Shown here: piece after piece, positions 5,617 through 8,782 of the stretch
Layout of the letters: each line of letters opens with the position of its first letter
How positions within the stretch are numbered: the first letter of the stretch is position 1
NCBI GenBank assembly: GCA_937138275.1
Contig: CAKZOY010000005.1
Location: forward strand, 1-8,782
Reading direction: 5' to 3'
DNA from: an uncultured Chloroflexota bacterium
GTDB taxonomy: Bacteria > Chloroflexota > Anaerolineae > B4-G1 > DUEL01
DNA length: 8,782 bases
The notes under the pieces: generated by a model
Told to the model about the DNA's origin: nothing
The model's input: only the letters and a program-made list of their open reading frames with translations
Database searches by the model: none
Translations under genes and position numbers: made by a program

Positions 5617-6362
5617 CCGGTCCTCCCGGTCAGTCCCCCGATAGCGTTGGGATCACTCCCCCCTCCCCCGAATAATACCTCCTCCACCTGCCGTCGCAGG
5701 GCACCGGGCATCGCTTTGCGCGCTCCCGGACCGCGCAGCCAGTCCTTGAACTTCCGCGCGTGGAGCACCGGGACGGGCGGGTCTTGCACGCTCAGTTTCA
5801 CGTCCGGATGGGTGAAGAGCACCACCCCCTGCATCGGCACCGAAAGGTCGGGCAAGGCCTTTCCCAGATAACGGCCCATCCGCCGCAGTTCGTATTCCAC
5901 TTCCGCTTCCGGCACACCGATCCCCTCCTGCCCCGCCAGCGCGCGCAGGAACTTGAACCGCTGCCGCCAGTTCCACCGACCGTTGGCATAGGTAACCTCG
6001 CCGGGGATGGAACGGACCACCAGCACGGTCAACCCGTCCGGCCCCCAAAGGACGTGGGGAGAGGGAAGGACATACTGAAAGAGCGTATAGCGCTGGTCCA
6101 GCCCTTTCAAGGCTTCCCGAATACCCCGATAATGGGCGCGCGGCCCCTCAAACCGGTCGGCGTAATAACCGCCCACCATGGATAGAGAAACCCCGATCAG
6201 CAGGGCCACCCACATCCCCAGCGGGATGAGCGCCGATTCCTGGGTCCAGAAAATAGAGAGAATAAACGATACCAGCAATACCAGCAACCCGGCGATGCTG
6301 GCATACCGTCCCACGAACGCCCGCCGCTTGATGTATCTTTCGTTGGCAATCACGCGCATCAT
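5613..6362 (-). CDS. Membrane-anchored NERD-like domain protein, probably without nuclease residues
   Basis: A 249-residue protein. Two membrane helices (about 21-38 and 45-67) follow a basic N-terminus. The rest is probably cytoplasmic and resembles a NERD (nuclease-related) domain: a helix and LDQRYTLFQYVLP (88-100), HVLWGPDGLTVLVVR (103-117) in place of the usual D-x-(hydrophobic)-G-x-(F/V)-E-x-K core strand, and a later strand GVVLFTHPDVKL (179-190) with PVPVLHARKFKDWL (196-209), which matches the end of NERD domains. The acidic/Lys nuclease residues are not visible, so a binding or scaffold role is more likely than cleavage. AGGAG stands 3 bases from the first ATG and 6 from the second, so the true start may be 6359. 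The 3' end has a slip-prone G5-A-G6 run (5658-5669) and overlaps the MNT ATG as ATGA. The NERD link is from motif reading only. Confidence 0.72.
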   Translation of the reverse strand: MMRVIANERYIKRRAFVGRYASIAGLLVLLVSFILSIFWTQESALIPLGMWVALLIGVSLSMVGGYYADRFEGPRAHYRGIREALKGLDQRYTLFQYVLPSPHVLWGPDGLTVLVVRSIPGEVTYANGRWNWRQRFKFLRALAGQEGIGVPEAEVEYELRRMGRYLGKALPDLSVPMQGVVLFTHPDVKLSVQDPPVPVLHARKFKDWLRGPGARKAMPGALRRQVEEVLFGGGGSDPNAIGGLTGRTG

Positions 6363-6370
6363 CTGCTCCT

Positions 6371-6420
6371 ATTACGCTTTACGTTTTTACTTTTTACGTT
6401 TCACGTTTTCACACCTTACG
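6371..6420. repeat. Degenerate heptamer tandem repeat between fabF and the NERD-like gene
   Basis: About seven imperfect copies of a 7-base unit near TTTACGT run across this stretch (ATTACGC, TTTACGT, TTTTACT, TTTTACG, TTTCACG, TTTTCAC, then a CTTACGC-like end). The run fills the 46-base gap and reaches into the last codons and stop of fabF. It is strikingly AT-rich against its surroundings. It has no hairpin with a T-tract, so it does not look like an intrinsic terminator. It could be a slippage-made spacer, a protein-binding array, or a scattered repeat family of this genome. Confidence 0.6.
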
Positions 6421-7641
6421 CATCACCACACACGCGTTCTGCCCACCCAGTCCAAAAGAATTGGAAAGCACGACCCGCACCTCCGCCCGCCGGGCCTGTC
6501 CAGGGACGTAATCCAGGTCGCATTCCGGATCGGGCTCCTCCAGATTGATCGTCGGGTGGATGACCTGATCGCGCAGGGTGAGCACGCAGACCACCGCCTC
6601 TATAGCGCCTGCGCCGCCCATCGCGTGGCCGATCATGGACTTGGTCGCGCTGATGGGGACGCGATAGGCGTGGGGGCCGAACACCCTCTTAATGGCGCGC
6701 GTCTCCACGACGTCGTTCAGCAGCGTAGCGGTGCCATGGGCGTTGATGTAGTCCACCTCCTCCGGCCGCACCCCGGCGTCCTCCAGCGCCCAGCGCATCG
6801 CCCGCATCGCCCCCAACCCCTCCGGGTCCGGCTGGGCGACGTGAAACCCGTCCGAAGAGGACGCTTGCCCCAGCACTTCCGCCAGGATGGGCGCGCCGCG
6901 CGCCTGCGCGTGCTCCAGACTTTCCAGAATCAGCATTCCCGCCCCCTCCGCCAGCACAAAACCGTCCCGGTGGGCGTCAAAGGGACGACTGGCCCGTTCC
7001 GGCTCGTCGTTGCGGGTGGAGACGGCCCGCATCGCGCAGAATCCGGCGAGGGCGACTTCGTGAACGAATCCCTCCACACCTCCCGCAATCACCACGTCGG
7101 CGGCACTGCGCCGGATCACCTCCGCCGCCTCGCCGACCGCCTGGGTCCCGGCCGCGCATGCGGTCACCACCGTGGAGATCGGCCCCAGCGCCTGGGTCCA
7201 CTGGCTGATGTGGTGAGCAGGCATATTGGGGAGGGAAGCCGTGATGGCAAACGGATGGACCCGTTCCACTCCTTTCTCCCACAGGACCCGCGCCTGGGCT
7301 AAAGCCCACTCCAGCCCCCCGATCCCGGTCCCCATCACCACTCCAACCCGCTCCCCCAGCGGCGGCGCCAGGCCTGCCTGGGCCAGCGCCTCCTGCGCCG
7401 CGGCCACCGCCAGTTGAGACGCGCGAGATATCCGCCGGGCCTCCTTGGCGGGAATATACCGGGTCGGATCAAAGCCCTTCACCTCGCCCGCAATGTGCAC
7501 CGGCAAATGAGACGGGTCAAACTGGGTGATGGGGCCGATGCCCGACCGTCCCGCCAGCAACCCCTGCCAGGTCTCTTCGGCAGTGAGCCCCAGGGGGGTG
7601 ATCGCTCCCACTCCGGTCACAACAACACGCGGACGGCTCAT
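6409..7641 (-). CDS. fabF: Beta-ketoacyl-ACP synthase II
   Basis: A 410-residue condensing enzyme that elongates acyl-ACP with malonyl-ACP in type II fatty acid synthesis in the cytoplasm. The Cys-His-His triad is complete: C162 (VTACAAGTQ), H302 (NAHGTATLLND) and H339 (KSMIGHAMGGAGAIEAV), with K334. These sit one residue before the E. coli FabF positions 163, 303 and 340. Length is normal. The gating loop near the C-terminus reads SFGLGGQN (395-402), with Leu where E. coli FabF has the gatekeeper Phe400; this could alter chain-length gating. Translation has a strong GGAGG site 4 bases from the ATG, and the ATG overlaps the plsX stop by 4 bases (ATGA), so the two are coupled. No acpP, fabD or fabG lies beside it, unlike many fab clusters. 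FabB-type KAS I is the alternative, but the overall pattern favours FabF. Confidence 0.96.
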   Translation of the reverse strand: MSRPRVVVTGVGAITPLGLTAEETWQGLLAGRSGIGPITQFDPSHLPVHIAGEVKGFDPTRYIPAKEARRISRASQLAVAAAQEALAQAGLAPPLGERVGVVMGTGIGGLEWALAQARVLWEKGVERVHPFAITASLPNMPAHHISQWTQALGPISTVVTACAAGTQAVGEAAEVIRRSAADVVIAGGVEGFVHEVALAGFCAMRAVSTRNDEPERASRPFDAHRDGFVLAEGAGMLILESLEHAQARGAPILAEVLGQASSSDGFHVAQPDPEGLGAMRAMRWALEDAGVRPEEVDYINAHGTATLLNDVVETRAIKRVFGPHAYRVPISATKSMIGHAMGGAGAIEAVVCVLTLRDQVIHPTINLEEPDPECDLDYVPGQARRAEVRVVLSNSFGLGGQNACVVMRKV

Positions 7642-8687
7642 TCTGCCTCCTCTCCTCCGGTTGCCAGTGCCGCGCCCGCGCGCACCGCTTCCAGTACGCT
7701 GCCCTGGATCGCCCGGCGGGCCTGCCCGATGGCGTTCTTTACCGCCTTGGCGTTGGACCGTCCGTGCCCGATGATGACCACTCCGTCCACCCCCATCAAA
7801 AGCGCCCCGCCGTACTCGGCATAGTCCAGCCGTTTGGCGACCCGACGGAGGGAGGGAAAGAGCAGGACGAGGCCCGGCAACATCGCCACCAGCCCCGGCA
7901 GCATCAGCGCCAGGGCGACCTTGTTGAGCGCGCCGCCGGTCAGTTCCCGCCGCAGGAAGCGAAAGAGGAACGACGCGATGGCCTCGGTGGTCTTCAGCAT
8001 CACGTTGCCGGTGAAACCGTCGGTGAGAACGACATCCGCGACCCCACGGGTGATCTCCTTCGGCTCCACGTTGCCCACGAAGTTGAGGCCGCTCTGGGAG
8101 AGGACAACGTATGTATCCCGCACCAGCATGTTGCCCTTATCGGGCTCTTCCCCGTTGGAGACCAGCCCGACCCGCGGGTTGGAAATACCCCACACCCGTT
8201 CCACGTAGGCGACGCCCATCCGGGCGAACTGCAGGAGGTACTCCGGCTTGCAGTCGGCGGTGGCGCCGTTATCCAGCAAGAGGACCGGGTTCGGCGCGAC
8301 GGGGTAAATCGTCGCCAGGGCAGGGCGTTTGATCCCGCGGATGCGGCCCAGGTCAAAAATCGCCGAGGCCAGCACTGCGGCGGTGTTCCCCGCTGAAACG
8401 AAGGCGTCGGCCTGCCCGTCTCGCACCAGCCGCATACCGACGCGAATAGAGGCGTCCTTTTTGCGCTTCACCGCCTCGGTGTGCTCGTGCATATCAATCA
8501 CTTCGGGGGCATGGACGACGGTGATAGACAGGCCCGCGGTGTCGTGTTTAGCCAGTTCCGCCTGCACCACATCTTCCGGCCCGACCATGATGATTTCGTC
8601 GCCCCATTCCCGCGCCGCCATCACCCCCCCGGCGACATCTGGCACAGGGCGGCCATCGGAACCCATCGCGTCCAGGACGATGCGCAT
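7638..8687 (-). CDS. plsX: Phosphate acyltransferase (acyl-ACP:phosphate)
   Basis: A 349-residue PlsX, which makes acyl-phosphate from acyl-ACP for the PlsY acyltransferase in phospholipid synthesis. It is a peripheral membrane enzyme. Recognisable blocks are DAMGSD (6-11), SAGNTAAVLASA, LLDNGATADCKPEYLLQFA, GLVSNGEEPDKGN, FVGNVEPKEI, DVVLTDGFTGNVMLKTTEA, and the C-terminal DYAEYGGALLMGVDGV and IIGHGRSNAKAVKNAI. The length is near the top of the family range. The membrane-contacting region before the DYAEYGG block is very hydrophobic and holds a tandem MLPGLV pair (from residue 262). The start at 8687 has GGAGG 5 bases upstream. It is the first gene of the leftward array, with a promoter at 8718-8745. 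Its partner plsY is not in the window. Confidence 0.97.
   Translation of the reverse strand: MRIVLDAMGSDGRPVPDVAGGVMAAREWGDEIIMVGPEDVVQAELAKHDTAGLSITVVHAPEVIDMHEHTEAVKRKKDASIRVGMRLVRDGQADAFVSAGNTAAVLASAIFDLGRIRGIKRPALATIYPVAPNPVLLLDNGATADCKPEYLLQFARMGVAYVERVWGISNPRVGLVSNGEEPDKGNMLVRDTYVVLSQSGLNFVGNVEPKEITRGVADVVLTDGFTGNVMLKTTEAIASFLFRFLRRELTGGALNKVALALMLPGLVAMLPGLVLLFPSLRRVAKRLDYAEYGGALLMGVDGVVIIGHGRSNAKAVKNAIGQARRAIQGSVLEAVRAGAALATGGEEAE
7863..7904 (-). repeat. 21-base tandem duplication inside plsX
   Basis: Two adjacent 21-base units, 7904-7884 and 7883-7863, each encode MLPGLV plus one residue (Ala, then Leu). They differ at several, mostly synonymous, third positions, so the duplication is not recent. 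They lie in the hydrophobic hairpin region of PlsX. Confidence 0.55.
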
Positions 8688-8692
8688 CTTCT

Positions 8693-8713
8693 CCTCCGGA
8701 GGTAGAATTCTAC
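8693..8713. promoter_or_regulatory. Two abutting palindromes at the plsX start site and ribosome binding site
   Basis: CCTCCGGAGG (8693-8702) and GTAGAATTCTAC (8702-8713) are perfect palindromes of 10 and 12 bases sharing one base. Read leftward, the first contains the GGAGG ribosome binding site of plsX. The second covers the expected transcription start near 8711. The 12-base palindrome has the position and symmetry of a repressor operator. It does not match the Bacillus FapR box as I know it. Confidence 0.45.
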
Positions 8714-8717
8714 TGTT

Positions 8718-8745
8718 ATTGTACTTCCAGGAATACCTGTGTCAA
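8718..8745 (-). promoter_or_regulatory. Sigma-70-type promoter of the plsX-fabF array
   Basis: Read leftward, TTGACA (8745-8740) is a perfect -35 and TACAAT (8723-8718) a 5-of-6 -10, with a 16-base spacer. The start is expected near 8711, giving a leader of about 24 bases to the plsX ATG. The spacer contains the dyad CAGG-AATA-CCTG (8728-8739, as read on the + strand), a further possible regulator site. Confidence 0.75.
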
Positions 8746-8782
8746 GTGGGAGACGAACCGGGTTTGCGCAGCAATTCACCCC

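Noticed and set aside
6178..7302. 374-residue open frame on the + strand opposite fabF and the NERD-like gene
   Set aside because: It lies antisense to unmistakable FabF sequence, runs through the AT-rich repeat, and has a low-complexity Arg/His/Gly composition.
7764..8396. 210-residue open frame on the + strand opposite plsX
   Set aside because: The opposite strand encodes PlsX with all its motifs; this frame has none.
8745..8782. GGTTCGTCTCCC on the - strand, which looks like the T-arm of a tRNA
   Set aside because: The T-loop lacks the expected A58 (TTCGT instead of TTCGA/TTCAA), and no CCA end, acceptor pairing or anticodon arm can be shown in the bases available.
1..8782. CRISPR array, insertion sequence or attachment sites
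   Set aside because: I saw no regularly spaced repeats, transposase motifs, or terminal inverted repeats with target duplications; the heptamer array at 6371-6420 has no spacers.

Overview
This is a GC-rich, gene-dense bacterial window (typically 60-85% GC in hand-counted 60-base lines, with a poorer island near 4.9-6.3 kb). It holds nine protein genes and no RNA genes. Bacterial housekeeping genes (plsX, fabF), consensus-like sigma-70 promoters, Shine-Dalgarno sites and frequent 4-base ATGA-type overlaps all point to a bacterium. The protein styles (a COG1180-type radical SAM protein with two Cys-rich modules, a giant membrane-embedded spermidine-synthase-like protein, an HEPN/MNT pair) recall Chloroflexota, perhaps thermophilic Anaerolineae. 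That placement is an inference, not something the sequence proves.

Layout. Positions 1-79 hold no gene, only an imperfect hairpin downstream of the first gene. A radical SAM protein runs leftward (80-1153). A 171-base divergent promoter region follows (1154-1324), with an extended -10 promoter candidate on each strand. Rightward from it come a small protein of unknown function (1325-1747) and an overlapping 814-residue membrane protein with a spermidine-synthase-like core (1731-4175). That gene runs tail-to-tail into pcm, and the two coding regions overlap by 62 bases.

The right half is one leftward array, read from right to left: plsX (8687-7638), fabF (7641-6409), a 46-base gap filled by a degenerate 7-base repeat, a membrane-anchored NERD-like protein (6362-5613), an MNT nucleotidyltransferase (5616-5296), an HEPN protein (5303-4896), and a lipoprotein-type protein-L-isoaspartate methyltransferase (4899-4114). 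Every junction except the fabF/NERD gap overlaps by 4-8 bases, so the array may be one transcript or two. It is led by a strong promoter (TTGACA, 16 bases, TACAAT) before plsX, with palindromes at the start site and over the ribosome binding site.

How the genes fit together. plsX and fabF serve phospholipid and fatty-acid synthesis. The HEPN/MNT pair looks like a toxin-antitoxin-type module placed in the same array, in locally lower-GC DNA, between a NERD-like membrane protein and an exported repair methyltransferase. I found no clearly new system. The best candidates for a second look are the coupled NERD-MNT-HEPN-PIMT block, the lipoprotein PIMT with a possible second internal start, the spermidine-synthase-like protein lacking the catalytic acids, and the operator-like palindromes at plsX. 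The last 37 bases (8746-8782) show nothing recognisable.
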